Part shown: in pieces, positions 8,921 to 17,484 of the stretch
How the letters are laid out: each line of letters begins with the position of its first letter
How positions within the stretch are numbered: position 1 is the stretch's first letter
Source of the DNA: Hyphomicrobiales bacterium
Lineage (GTDB): Bacteria > Pseudomonadota > Alphaproteobacteria > Rhizobiales > Xanthobacteraceae
Assembly (NCBI GenBank): GCA_021730985.1
Contig: JAKFYI010000022.1
Coordinates: 1 to 64,000, forward strand
Direction of reading: 5' to 3'
DNA: 64,000 nt
Translations under genes and position numbers: made by a program
The notes under the pieces: model-generated
Databases searched by the model: none
Told to the model about the DNA's origin: nothing
What the model saw: the letters and a program-made list of their open reading frames with translations, nothing else

Positions 8921-9996
8921 AGGTCCTCGACAATCAGATCGTCGGCCTGGTAATCGCGGCTGGCAGTCCGGCCGATCAACTCCCAGAGCGCGATCGGGGC
9001 AATTCCCTGCCCTGGCCGCTTCACGGTGAGATTGTCCGCGCTCAATCGCTCGCCGCGCTTGATCGGCACCCGCGCCGCGATGCTCTTTCTGGCAATCGGC
9101 ATGGTCTTGAGTTCGGACGGCATCGGCCGCTTTTCGCCATCCCCCAATGCGCGCTCCACCTGACGAATTCCCGCGACCATGGCCGCGAATTCGTCAGGCT
9201 CGATCGAGGCGACGTGATCCGGTCCGGGCATGGTGCGGTCCAGCGTCAGATGCTTCTCGATCATGGTGGCCCCCCGCGCCACCGCGGCGATCGCCACCGA
9301 GATGCCCCGGCTGTGATCCGAGAAGCCCACCGGCAGGCCGAAGGTCGCGGCGAGCGCGTCCATGGCCTTGAGGTTGATCTCGTCGTCGGGCGCCGGATAG
9401 TCCGACGTGCAATGCAGCAGCACCACCTTCTCGCGCAATACGGCCTGTCCCGCGGCGCTGGCAAATGCCTGCTTGAGCTTCGCCTTGTCCGGCTCGCCAG
9501 CGCCCGAATAGCCGAAGGCCAGCGCCCCGAGCGCCTCGCGAATTTCATCCAGCGTCGCCATGCCGGTCGATAAAATCAAATCGCGCCCGCTGCGGCCAAT
9601 CTCCAGCAGCAGCGGTGCGTGGGTCAGATCGCCCGAGCCGATCTTGAGCCGCTCGACCTTGAGGCCGTCGATCAGAAGCCTGAGGCTGACGAAATCGAAC
9701 GGCGTCGAAAGGAACCCTATGCCCCGGCTCTTGCAGTGCGCCAGGATTGTCAGGTGCGCTTCGTCGTCGAGTTCGAGCGCCTTGAGCATCTCAAGCTGGC
9801 TCTCGGCGGTGCCGGTGTTGCGGGTCTGGTATTCCGCCTTGCCGGCTGAGCGCGTTGCCAGTTGATCGGCGCGGAAGGTCTGGAACTTGACCACGTCCGC
9901 GCCGGCTTCGGCGGCGGCGTCCACCAGCTTCAACGCAAGATCGAGCCGGCCGTTGTGATTGACGCCTGCTTCCGCAATGATCGTGACCGCGCTCAT
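8917..9996 (-). CDS. neuB: NeuB-family nonulosonate synthase (copy 1, sialic/legionaminic type)
   Basis: A 359-residue synthase that condenses phosphoenolpyruvate with an N-acetylmannosamine-type sugar. IIAEAGVNHNGRLDLALKLV opens the TIM barrel; KFQTF, STPFD, KIGSGD, STGMAT, LLHCTSDYPAP, GFSDH and EKHLTLDRTMPGPDH are all diagnostic of NeuB/LegI. The C-terminal SAF (antifreeze-like) domain starts near residue 295 (MPIARKSIAARVPIKRGE). It follows LegC by 31 bases. The GPDHxASxEP pattern fits Neu5Ac/legionaminic acid synthases rather than PseI. It is one of four NeuB-family genes in the window. Confidence 0.93.
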   Translation of the reverse strand: MSAVTIIAEAGVNHNGRLDLALKLVDAAAEAGADVVKFQTFRADQLATRSAGKAEYQTRNTGTAESQLEMLKALELDDEAHLTILAHCKSRGIGFLSTPFDFVSLRLLIDGLKVERLKIGSGDLTHAPLLLEIGRSGRDLILSTGMATLDEIREALGALAFGYSGAGEPDKAKLKQAFASAAGQAVLREKVVLLHCTSDYPAPDDEINLKAMDALAATFGLPVGFSDHSRGISVAIAAVARGATMIEKHLTLDRTMPGPDHVASIEPDEFAAMVAGIRQVERALGDGEKRPMPSELKTMPIARKSIAARVPIKRGERLSADNLTVKRPGQGIAPIALWELIGRTASRDYQADDLIVEDL

Positions 9997-10027
9997 GCAA
10001 TCCGCTGCTTTGGTTGTTCGCGCGGCG

Positions 10028-11263
10028 CTATGCCTTGCCCAGGATCGGCGACGACGGCAGGTTCACGATGCGGCTTTCAAGCGCTTCGGCCTGCGACAAA
10101 TCCATCCGCGGGCAATCGGCGTACATCGGCAGCTTGTGCATACCCTTCCAGGTCGGACGGCACAGGATGCCGCGCTCGTGGCACACCTCGAGGAACTGGT
10201 CGCGCTGTGCTTCGTCAGCCGTATCGAGCAGCATGGTCACGAGCCAGTAGTTGCTTTCGGCGTAGTCGGCGTCCTCGAAGATCGAAGCGCCGGGCACATC
10301 GCGAAACGCTGCGGCATAGCGCGCGGCAAGAGTCCGCTTGTTCTTGACGAAGCCGTCCAACTGCTCGAGTTGCGCGCAGCCGAGCGCCGCATTGATGTTC
10401 GGCATGCGATAGTTGTAGCCGACCTCGTCGTGATGAAAGGCCCAGCGGTGAGCCTGCTTCGATGTGGTGGTGATGTGCACCGCCGCCTGCGCCAGCTTCT
10501 TGTCGTTGGTCAGGATCGCGCCGCCGCCGCCCGTCGTCACCACCTTATTGCCGTTGAAGCTCAGCGCCGACAGCATGCCGTGGCTGCCGACGTGGCGGCC
10601 CTTGTAGCGCGAGCCCAGCGCCTCGGCGATGTCCTCGACGATCGGCAGCCGCCAGCGGGCGCAGACCTCGCTCAGAGCATCCATGTCCACGGGATGGCCG
10701 AACGTGTGCATCGGCAGCACCGCGGCGATGCGGCGCCCTGTTCGCTTGTTTCGGCATCCATCGGCAACAAGCTCCGCGGTCTCCTTGAGCCAGAGGTCGA
10801 GCTTGGCCGGATCGACGCCGAGAGTCTTGGGATCGCTGTCGCAGAAATGCGGGATGGCGCCGCAATAGCTCACCGCGTTCGCGGTGGCGATGAAGGTCAG
10901 AGCCGGCAGGATGACTTCTTCGTCCCTTTTGACACCGGCCAGCAGCAGGCAGATGTGCAGTGCCGCGGTCCCGTTCATAGTCGGGATCGCGTACTCCATC
11001 TCGCACCGCTCGGCGAGCTGCTTGCCGAACCGGTCGACATACTGCCCGGCCGACGACACCCAACCGGTGTCGAGGGTTTCCTTGACGAACTCCCACTCTC
11101 TCCCGGCGAAGTGCGGCTCATGCAGATGCACGGGACGGTTCACGCGCCCCACCACCGATTCGATGGCATGCAGCGCGCGCGTCGAATCGAACCGGCGGCC
11201 GGCCACCGCGCCGGAACCCATATCTTGCAGATCCTGCTTCATCACCACGTCCATGGAATCCAT
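10028..11263 (-). CDS. legC: LegC-type sugar aminotransferase (DegT/DnrJ/EryC1)
   Basis: A 411-residue PLP aminotransferase. NGTAALHICLLLAGVK (substrate loop), LPALTFIATANAVSYCGA, VEDIAEALGS and SFNGNKVVTTGGGG (PLP lysine about residue 240) place it in the DegT family. The C-terminal NLPSSPILG matches the subgroup named for its LPSS ending, which contains LegC. LegC aminates C4 of a 4-keto-6-deoxy-GlcNAc nucleotide made by LegB, and a LegB-like gene lies at the right end of the window. The ATG at 11263 is preferred to an upstream TTG at 11281. The neighbours NeuC/LegG and NeuB support legionaminic acid synthesis. Confidence 0.88.
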   Translation of the reverse strand: MDSMDVVMKQDLQDMGSGAVAGRRFDSTRALHAIESVVGRVNRPVHLHEPHFAGREWEFVKETLDTGWVSSAGQYVDRFGKQLAERCEMEYAIPTMNGTAALHICLLLAGVKRDEEVILPALTFIATANAVSYCGAIPHFCDSDPKTLGVDPAKLDLWLKETAELVADGCRNKRTGRRIAAVLPMHTFGHPVDMDALSEVCARWRLPIVEDIAEALGSRYKGRHVGSHGMLSALSFNGNKVVTTGGGGAILTNDKKLAQAAVHITTTSKQAHRWAFHHDEVGYNYRMPNINAALGCAQLEQLDGFVKNKRTLAARYAAAFRDVPGASIFEDADYAESNYWLVTMLLDTADEAQRDQFLEVCHERGILCRPTWKGMHKLPMYADCPRMDLSQAEALESRIVNLPSSPILGKA

Positions 11264-11303
11264 GCCCTGACCAATAGCCAAATCGAGCCTTCAATGCCAG
11301 CAA

Positions 11304-12521
11304 TCAACGGAACCAGCCGTCACGAACTTCACCGCGCAACGTCATCTGTTTGCGCAACAGGTTCTGATCCATCGGAATCTTCGCCAGAACCTCGGCGACC
11401 CGCTTCCCTGCTCCGCCCTGCCAGTATGGATTGACGCCATTCTTGGCCTGGCGGCGGAAGTCCTCGTCGAACAGGGCGCGGCGAAGCGCGGCGGCGATCG
11501 CCGCAGCGTCGTAGCCTGCGTCGATCACGTTGTCGCCACGCAGCCGGCCGTCCTGCCGGGAGCCGATGTTTACCGTCGCGCAACCGAAGGCCGGCGTCTC
11601 CTTGATACCGGAAGAGGAATTGCCCGCGCACACCACGCGCGCATCGGGCCCGCGGGCAAGAGCCAGCACGCCGTGATACAGGTGGCGGCCCAGCGAACGG
11701 CGCAGCATGAGCCGCGCATCCTCGGCCGCAACCTTTTCCAGCAGCTTTGCGATGGCCGCCCCGCCGGCATCGTTGTTGGGATAGGTCATCACCACCTGCA
11801 CCCCGTCAGCCGCAAGCGAGCGCAACGCATCGATCGACGGCTGGGTCTGGCCGGATGCGCTTTCCACCTCGGTCGTCACCGAATGTTGCGTGAACAGCAC
11901 CAGCGGCTTGGTCACATCGATCTTGAGCCCGTCCTCGATTTCGTTCGGCGACGCGAAGTTGCCGTCCTCGATCAGATCGATCGCCGGGAAGCCCACCGTG
12001 TGGACGCGCCAGGCCTCCTCGCCCATGCCGAGAATGCGGTTGGTCGCCTGCGCGTTCGTCGTGAAGTGCAGATGCGACAGCTTCGTCATGGCGTGACGGA
12101 CGGAATCGTCGAGCGCGCCGCCCTCGGTCAGATCGCCGCCTTCCACATGCGCGGTGGGGATGTTCATCTGCGTGCCGGCGATCACCGCGGCAAAGCCTTC
12201 AAAGCGGTCGGCATAGACCACCAGCATGTCCGGCTTGATGTCGGCCAGCACGCGGCTCATCGCCAGCACGCCCGTACCGATCGCACGCGGCGTCGATAGC
12301 GCAGACACCGCGTCCATCTCGATCTTCACTTCGGCATGGACCGTGAAACCGTCGTTCTGGATCTCCTGGAGGGTCCGCCCGAAATTCGCGTCGAGATGCG
12401 CGCCCGACACCAGCAGCCGGTAGTCGAGATCCGGGTGCGCGTCGATGGCGCGGATGATCGGAACCTGCAGGCCGTATTCGGCGCGGTTTCCGGTGAAGAC
12501 GGCGATGATGCGTTTGGTCAT
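11304..12521 (-). CDS. neuC: hydrolysing UDP-GlcNAc 2-epimerase, NeuC/LegG-like (copy 1)
   Basis: A 405-residue GT-B-fold epimerase/hydrolase. The start IIAVFTGNRAEYGLQVPIIR, then ADRFEGFAAV, PTAHVEGGDLTEGG, MTKLSHLHFTTN, HTVGFPAIDLIE, NNDAGG and AGNSSSGIKETPAFG are NeuC/LegG signatures. The family releases UDP while inverting C2 to give a mannosamine-type sugar for NeuB. It lies between the epimerase and LegC genes in the same operon. A second copy is at 59201-60388; the two are clearly different sequences, so they may act on different nucleotide sugars. Confidence 0.92.
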   Translation of the reverse strand: MTKRIIAVFTGNRAEYGLQVPIIRAIDAHPDLDYRLLVSGAHLDANFGRTLQEIQNDGFTVHAEVKIEMDAVSALSTPRAIGTGVLAMSRVLADIKPDMLVVYADRFEGFAAVIAGTQMNIPTAHVEGGDLTEGGALDDSVRHAMTKLSHLHFTTNAQATNRILGMGEEAWRVHTVGFPAIDLIEDGNFASPNEIEDGLKIDVTKPLVLFTQHSVTTEVESASGQTQPSIDALRSLAADGVQVVMTYPNNDAGGAAIAKLLEKVAAEDARLMLRRSLGRHLYHGVLALARGPDARVVCAGNSSSGIKETPAFGCATVNIGSRQDGRLRGDNVIDAGYDAAAIAAALRRALFDEDFRRQAKNGVNPYWQGGAGKRVAEVLAKIPMDQNLLRKQMTLRGEVRDGWFR

Positions 12522-12564
12522 TGAGTTTGGCGATTTCTGTCCGACGGGGTGAGTGGGGCGGGCT

Positions 12565-13380
12565 TTAAGCCTGCACGAAGAGCCCGGCCAGCCCCTGCCG
12601 GAGCCCGATTGCAGGCGCCCATCCGGTTTTGCGGGTTGTCTCGGCGATGTCGAGAACGAACGTGGTGGGCTTGCCCGGATGAGTCGCGATCATTTCGCGC
12701 TCCGGAGTGCCGTTGAGTTCAAGCAGAGTCCGGACCAGACCGCCGATCGATGTGCCGACACCGGTTCCAACATTCAGAATCTCGGGACTACGCTGCGTGA
12801 CCGCCATCTCAAGCGCAGCCGCCGCATCGTGGACCGAAAGGAAGTCGCGAACCGGCGCAAGATCGCGAAGCACGACAGGTCCCCGCTCTCGCATCTGCGA
12901 CAGAATGGCGTTGATCACGGTTTCGCCCGTCTGTTCCGGGCCATAAACGTTGCTGAACCGCAGGACGGTTCCGCCCGTATCCAGCGTCAGGGCTTCGCAA
13001 GCCAACTTACCCTCGGCATAGGCTTCGCTGGAATCGACCGGATCTCCGGCGCGGCGCGGCATATCCGCCGTGGCATAGACCAGAGAGGATGACGCATAGA
13101 CCACATGCTTGTAGCGGCCGTCGAGCAGCGCACTCAGTCTTTGCCGAACGTCGGTAACGAAACGAGCGCCGAGCTTCGCGACCTTGCTGCGGTCGCCGTT
13201 CTCCGCCAGATGAATCAACACATCGCCGCCCGGCGATTGCGAATAGTCCGTGACCGTAATGTCGCCCGGAGCAGCCGCAGGTTGCCGGTGAACGCCGACG
13301 GTTTCGATCCCCGCCCTGCGGAGACGGGAGGTCGCCGCGCGGCCGAGGAAGCCGGAGGCTCCCGTGATCACAACTCGCAT
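12565..13380 (-). CDS. NAD-dependent epimerase/dehydratase family protein
   Basis: A 271-residue extended SDR. MRVVITGASGFLGRA gives the NAD-binding loop at residues 5-13, VYASSSLVYATADMP follows, and YAEGK supplies the YxxxK catalytic pair. RFSNVYGPEQTGETVI is typical of sugar epimerases or reductases. The ATG at 13380 starts four bases after the NeuB stop; a longer frame to 13467 only reads through the NeuB 3' end. It is shorter than most UDP-sugar epimerases (about 320), closer to reductases such as RmlD in size. It sits between NeuB and NeuC genes, so it may tailor the nonulosonate or its precursor. Confidence 0.85.
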   Translation of the reverse strand: MRVVITGASGFLGRAATSRLRRAGIETVGVHRQPAAAPGDITVTDYSQSPGGDVLIHLAENGDRSKVAKLGARFVTDVRQRLSALLDGRYKHVVYASSSLVYATADMPRRAGDPVDSSEAYAEGKLACEALTLDTGGTVLRFSNVYGPEQTGETVINAILSQMRERGPVVLRDLAPVRDFLSVHDAAAALEMAVTQRSPEILNVGTGVGTSIGGLVRTLLELNGTPEREMIATHPGKPTTFVLDIAETTRKTGWAPAIGLRQGLAGLFVQA

Positions 13381-13384
13381 GGTG

Positions 13385-14431
13385 TCATGGCCTGAAGCCA
13401 TCCACGTCGGCCACGGCGACATGAATGTCGGCCTTGATATCCCTTGCCGCCCGCCGCCCCAGCACATCCTCCAGGCGTGAAGCGGGGATAGGACCGGTGC
13501 CTGGCCGCTTCACCCAGATGTTGTCGCGGCTGAACGGCTCACCCGCCTTGATGGGCGCCGTGGTCACCACCGTTGCATAGGCGAAGTCGATGACCGGCTG
13601 CTCCTCCGGCAGGATGTTCTTTGTGCCGCCGCGCGCCTTCCAGACCGCCCGGCTGCCGTCGATCAGATCCTTGAGCTCGCCCGGCTCGATCGAGATGCCG
13701 GTGTCGGGGCCGGGCCAACTGCGCGATATCGTGAAGTGCTTCTCCAGGATCGAGGCGCCCATCGCCACGGCCCCGAGACAGGTCCAGATGTTCATCGAGT
13801 GATCGGACAGCCCGACCGGTACGCCGGGAAACTCCGATTGGAGATGCTCGACCGCTCCGAGCCGCACCTTCTCGTAGGGCGTCGGATACATGCTCGTGCA
13901 GTGCAACAGCGCGACAGGGACATTGTGCTTGCGGATCGTATCGACGGATCGCCGCACCGACGCGATATCGTTCATGCCGGTCGACAGGATCATCGGCCGG
14001 CCCTTGCGCGCAATATGATCGAGCAGCGGAAGATTGTTGCATTCGCCCGAGCCGATCTTGAAAGCCGGAACGTCCATGCTCTCCAGGCGGTCGGCCGCCT
14101 CGCGCGAGAAGGGCGTCGACAGATACATCACGCCGCGCTCGACGCAGCGCTGTTGCACCTGACGTTCTTCGTCGGCATTCAGCTCACAGCGCTTGATGAT
14201 GTCCCAAAGCTTCTCGCTGGAAATCTCGCCCGGCGTCATGTCGGTCGGGACCATTTCCTTGTCCACGATATGGCATTGGAATTTCACCACCTCGGCGCCG
14301 GCGCCGGCCGCGGCATCGACCAGCTCCAGGGCCTTGCTCACATCGCCTTCATGGTTGATCCCGACCTCCGCCAGCACCAGCGGGGGCTCGTTGGGGCCGA
14401 CCTTGCGGCCTGCAATGGAGAACGTATCCAT
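13385..14431 (-). CDS. neuB: NeuB-family nonulosonate synthase (copy 2)
   Basis: A 348-residue NeuB homologue: VLAEVGINHEGDVSKALELV, KFQCHIVDKEMVP, YLSTPFSREAADRLE, FKIGSGECNN, STGMND, LLHCTSMYPTP, GLSDHSMNIW and EKHFTISRSWPGPDTGISIEP. The C-terminal SAF domain begins near TTAPIKAGEPFSRDN. The GECNN...TGIS pattern differs from copy 1 (GDLTH...HVAS), so a different sugar substrate is plausible. It is the first gene of the operon that runs through NeuC, LegC, NeuB copy 1 and GT4. A candidate promoter lies 40-70 bases upstream. Confidence 0.92.
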   Translation of the reverse strand: MDTFSIAGRKVGPNEPPLVLAEVGINHEGDVSKALELVDAAAGAGAEVVKFQCHIVDKEMVPTDMTPGEISSEKLWDIIKRCELNADEERQVQQRCVERGVMYLSTPFSREAADRLESMDVPAFKIGSGECNNLPLLDHIARKGRPMILSTGMNDIASVRRSVDTIRKHNVPVALLHCTSMYPTPYEKVRLGAVEHLQSEFPGVPVGLSDHSMNIWTCLGAVAMGASILEKHFTISRSWPGPDTGISIEPGELKDLIDGSRAVWKARGGTKNILPEEQPVIDFAYATVVTTAPIKAGEPFSRDNIWVKRPGTGPIPASRLEDVLGRRAARDIKADIHVAVADVDGFRP

Positions 14432-14472
14432 GAGGGGTCCGTTGATGGCGAATTTTCGCGGTAATCCGGCAC

Positions 14473-14501
14473 AAACTAATGGGTTTTGAAAGTGCTATCA
14501 A
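14473..14501 (-). promoter_or_regulatory. candidate sigma-70-like promoter for the NeuB/LegC operon
   Basis: On the minus strand a TTGATA hexamer (14501-14496) is followed after exactly 17 bases by TAGTTT (14478-14473). The first matches the -35 consensus at five of six positions; the second keeps only the key T-A-...-T of the -10. It lies about 40 bases before the NeuB copy 2 start, in the 220-base divergent region shared with the plus-strand amidotransferase operon. Predicted by eye only. Confidence 0.35.
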
Positions 14502-14651
14502 CAATGGTAGGACAGCGCCACACCGGCCGCATGGCGACCAGCGCAGCGATGGCGATCGGCGATTCTTGCACGACGGGGCCCCGCGATTGCCTGCGGGGCA
14601 TGATTGCCAACCGGGTTGCCAACCCACCCCTCCAGGAAACAGACGCTCAGC

Positions 14652-15995
14652 ATGATGAAATATCCGCGCCACACGCCGGTCGATATGAAGAAGTACGGCC
14701 CGTCGGTCAACGATCCGGAAGCCTTCTACGGCCTGCCGCAGAACGTTCTCTATTGCGAGAGCTGCGTCATCTCGAACCAGCGGCCGAACTCCTCTGTCGA
14801 GTTCAAGCACACGAGAGAGAGCCAGAAGGCCACCATTCATCTCGACAAGCACGGCGTGTGCGACGCCTGCCGTCTCGGCGAGGAGAAAGAACGCACGATC
14901 GACTGGGACAAGCGCGACAAGGAACTGCGCGCGCTTTGCGACCTGCACCGCAAGGACGACGGCAGCTACGACTGCATCGTTCCCGGTTCAGGCGGCAAGG
15001 ACAGCTTCTATGCCGCCCACGTCCTCAAGCACCGCTACGGCATGCATCCGCTGACAGTGACATGGGCGCCGCACGTTTATACCGAATGGGGCTGGAAGAA
15101 TTTCCAGTCCTGGATCCACGCCGGTTTCGACAACTATCTGCACACGCCGAACGGCCGTACCCACCGGCTGCTGACCCGCCTCGCCGTCGAGAACCTCTAT
15201 CATCCGTTCCAGGCATTCATTCTCGGACAGAAGAACATCGCGCCGAAGCTGGCACTGGCGTTCAACATCCCGCTGATCTTCTATGGCGAGAACGAAGCCG
15301 AGTACGGCAACCCGCGCGGCGACGCCGAAACCGCCAAGCGCAACTGGCGCTATTTCAGCGCCCAGGACAAAGGCCAAGTCTATCTCGGCGGCGTCTCGGT
15401 TGAGGATCTGGTCAACCGCTTCGACGTGCCGCTGGCCGACCTGCGTCCGTACTATCCGGCCGATCCCGCCGAACTGGAAGCCAAGAAGATCGAGGTGCAC
15501 TACCTCGGCTACTACGTCAAATGGCATCCGCAGAGCTGCTATTATTATTCAGTCGAGCACGGCGGCTTCCAGGCGTCGCCGGAGCGCACGCCCGGCACCT
15601 ATAGCAAGTACAACTCGATCGACGACCGGATCGACGATTTCCACTACTTCACGACCTTCATCAAATTCGGCATCGGCCGCTCGACCTACGACGCCGCGCA
15701 GGAAATCCGCTCGGCGGACATCACCCGCGAGGAAGGCGTGTCTTTGGTCAAACGGTTCGACGGCGAATTCCCGGAGCGTTTCGCTGAGGAGATTTTTGCC
15801 TATCTCAGCATTCCGGAAAAAGAATTCCCGGTCGCAAGCAAGTGCTTCGAGCAGCCTATGATGGACCGGCAATACTTCATGCATCTGGCCGACCGCTTCC
15901 GTTCGCCGCATCTGTGGAAGTACGAAGATGGCGAATGGCGGCTGCGTCACAAAGTTTGGGAACACACTCCGGTCGGCAAGGACTACATCAAGTAG
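14652..15995 (+). CDS. N-acetyl sugar amidotransferase (WbpG/PseA family), copy 1
   Basis: A 447-residue ATP-dependent ligase-like enzyme that activates a sugar N-acetyl group so that ammonia from a HisH/HisF pair converts acetamido to acetamidino. Two Cys pairs, CESC and CDAC (about residues 35-75), look like a zinc site; the PP-loop is VPGSGGKDS. The ATG at 14652 (or 14655) fits the aligned start of its paralogue at 55460-56803, to which about four in five residues are identical by eye. Unlike the other three copies it has no adjacent hisH/hisF; it is followed by three glycosyltransferase-like genes. It must borrow a HisH/HisF pair or use free ammonia. Confidence 0.9.
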   Translation: MMKYPRHTPVDMKKYGPSVNDPEAFYGLPQNVLYCESCVISNQRPNSSVEFKHTRESQKATIHLDKHGVCDACRLGEEKERTIDWDKRDKELRALCDLHRKDDGSYDCIVPGSGGKDSFYAAHVLKHRYGMHPLTVTWAPHVYTEWGWKNFQSWIHAGFDNYLHTPNGRTHRLLTRLAVENLYHPFQAFILGQKNIAPKLALAFNIPLIFYGENEAEYGNPRGDAETAKRNWRYFSAQDKGQVYLGGVSVEDLVNRFDVPLADLRPYYPADPAELEAKKIEVHYLGYYVKWHPQSCYYYSVEHGGFQASPERTPGTYSKYNSIDDRIDDFHYFTTFIKFGIGRSTYDAAQEIRSADITREEGVSLVKRFDGEFPERFAEEIFAYLSIPEKEFPVASKCFEQPMMDRQYFMHLADRFRSPHLWKYEDGEWRLRHKVWEHTPVGKDYIK

Positions 15996-16019
15996 CCTTG
16001 AGGCTGGTCACGGCGGCGC

Positions 16020-17477
16020 ATGTCAAAGGTCCTGCTCGTTATCAGTGAGGAGGCGCATGCGCGGGAGTTATCGCGTGTCGCCGAACATCTTCAAAAGACT
16101 TCGGATCTGAAGCCGGTCTTTTTCGTCGAAGACCGGATGAAGCCGTTCGGCATGCACACGTTGCTTGGGGCGAGCGGGGTCGAAACCCTGACCTCGGATG
16201 ATATCAAGATCGGCCCCGGCGCTTCCAAGTTTCAAGGCCGGGGACTGCTGCGGCGGCTGACGAGCGGCGTGCTCACACTGAGCCGGGCGGCAATCGCGCG
16301 CCTGCCACGCAGCATCAGCCGGCGGTTCGGACCGCTTTTCCAAATCGCGGGCGAGCGAGACCGTGTCTTGCAGCGTTTCGGCCTCTGCGATGCCGTGCTT
16401 TCGTATGGCTATGCCGCCGTGTTGATCTGCGAGGACAATATCGATCTCGAGACGCCAAACTGGACCGAGGCGGCGCATCGGCACCGCATTTGCTGCCTGA
16501 TCGTGCCTTACACGGTTGCCAACACCGTGGAGCTGACAGAAGCCTACGTATTCGTGGAAAGCCTCCAGCTTCGCGCCTCTCCGGTCAATCGCGTGGCTGC
16601 ATGGCTGTTTCCCAAATGGGCGACGCGGCACAAGGGGCGAAATTTCCTGCGCGCGAACTACGGCAAGATCGCCGCCACCGAGCTGCTCGGCTTGGCGCCG
16701 CCGAATCCCTGGCTTCTCAACAGCGGCTACGCCGATGCGATTGCCGTGGAGAGCCTGGCGATGCGCGACTATTACAGCGCCGCCGGCATTCCGGCTCGGC
16801 AGCTTGTGCTGACCGGAACGTTGGTTGACGATGCGATGGCGAAGGTCATCGCGGACGCATCGAACCGCCGCAGAGCGCTGCTCGAGGAAGCCGGCCTTCC
16901 GCTCGACCGCCCCGTTCTGCTTTGCGCGTTCCCGCCCGATCAGGCTGTATTTGACCGGCCCGGTTGCGAGTTTCAAAGTTTCGACGACATGATCGAGTTC
17001 TGGGGCAAGAGCCTCGGCGCCGTGAAAGGCTGGAACATTCTCGTGGCGCGACATCCAAAAACCCGCGCCGGCCGGCTCGATGCGCTGCGCCAGCATGGCC
17101 TGACGCTGATCGATCACGACACCGCGTCGGTCGTGCCGTTGTGCGATCTCTATCTCGCATCGGTGTCGGCGACGATCCGCTGGGCGATCGCCTGCGGCAA
17201 GCCGGTCATGAACTACGACTCGTACCGGCTGGACTTTCAAGACTATCCCGGCGTCGAAGCCGTTGTGCTGGTAAAAAAACGCCAGGAGTTCCTCGATCTG
17301 CTGGCGGCCATGACCGGCGACCCGGCGTATTTCTCCCGCATGCAGGCAGCGCAGCAGCGCGAGGCGCCGCGCTGGGGCTTCCACGATGGGCAATCGGGCC
17401 ACCGGCTACTATCGCTGATCCGCGGCGAAACGGTTGCCGAACCGCTGGCGCTGCGGCCCGCTTCAGGCCAGAACTAA
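16020..17477 (+). CDS. putative GT-B nonulosonate transferase, seven-paralogue family, member A
   Basis: A 485-residue protein of a family I cannot name. Seen: an N-terminal Rossmann-like start (MSKVLLVISEEAHARELSRV), EDN at 138-140, IVPYTVANTVELTE at 161-174, a central NSGYADAIAVES at 234-245, FPPDQ, HP at 345-346, and PLCDLYLASVSATIRWAIA at 373-391. The E-D-N, HP and S-x-S-A-T set matches in order the motifs of bacterial sialyltransferases (GT38/52/80), where they serve as general base, CMP-phosphate ligand and phosphate clamp. Closest relative in the window is member F at 48461. It starts 24 bases after the amidotransferase. Function inferred, not established. Confidence 0.75.
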   Translation: MSKVLLVISEEAHARELSRVAEHLQKTSDLKPVFFVEDRMKPFGMHTLLGASGVETLTSDDIKIGPGASKFQGRGLLRRLTSGVLTLSRAAIARLPRSISRRFGPLFQIAGERDRVLQRFGLCDAVLSYGYAAVLICEDNIDLETPNWTEAAHRHRICCLIVPYTVANTVELTEAYVFVESLQLRASPVNRVAAWLFPKWATRHKGRNFLRANYGKIAATELLGLAPPNPWLLNSGYADAIAVESLAMRDYYSAAGIPARQLVLTGTLVDDAMAKVIADASNRRRALLEEAGLPLDRPVLLCAFPPDQAVFDRPGCEFQSFDDMIEFWGKSLGAVKGWNILVARHPKTRAGRLDALRQHGLTLIDHDTASVVPLCDLYLASVSATIRWAIACGKPVMNYDSYRLDFQDYPGVEAVVLVKKRQEFLDLLAAMTGDPAYFSRMQAAQQREAPRWGFHDGQSGHRLLSLIRGETVAEPLALRPASGQN

Positions 17478-17484
17478 CGGCGCG

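Noticed and set aside
10545-11434. Long open frames on both strands over legC and neuC
   Set aside because: They overlap clear LegC and NeuC genes, have biased composition and no domain resemblance.
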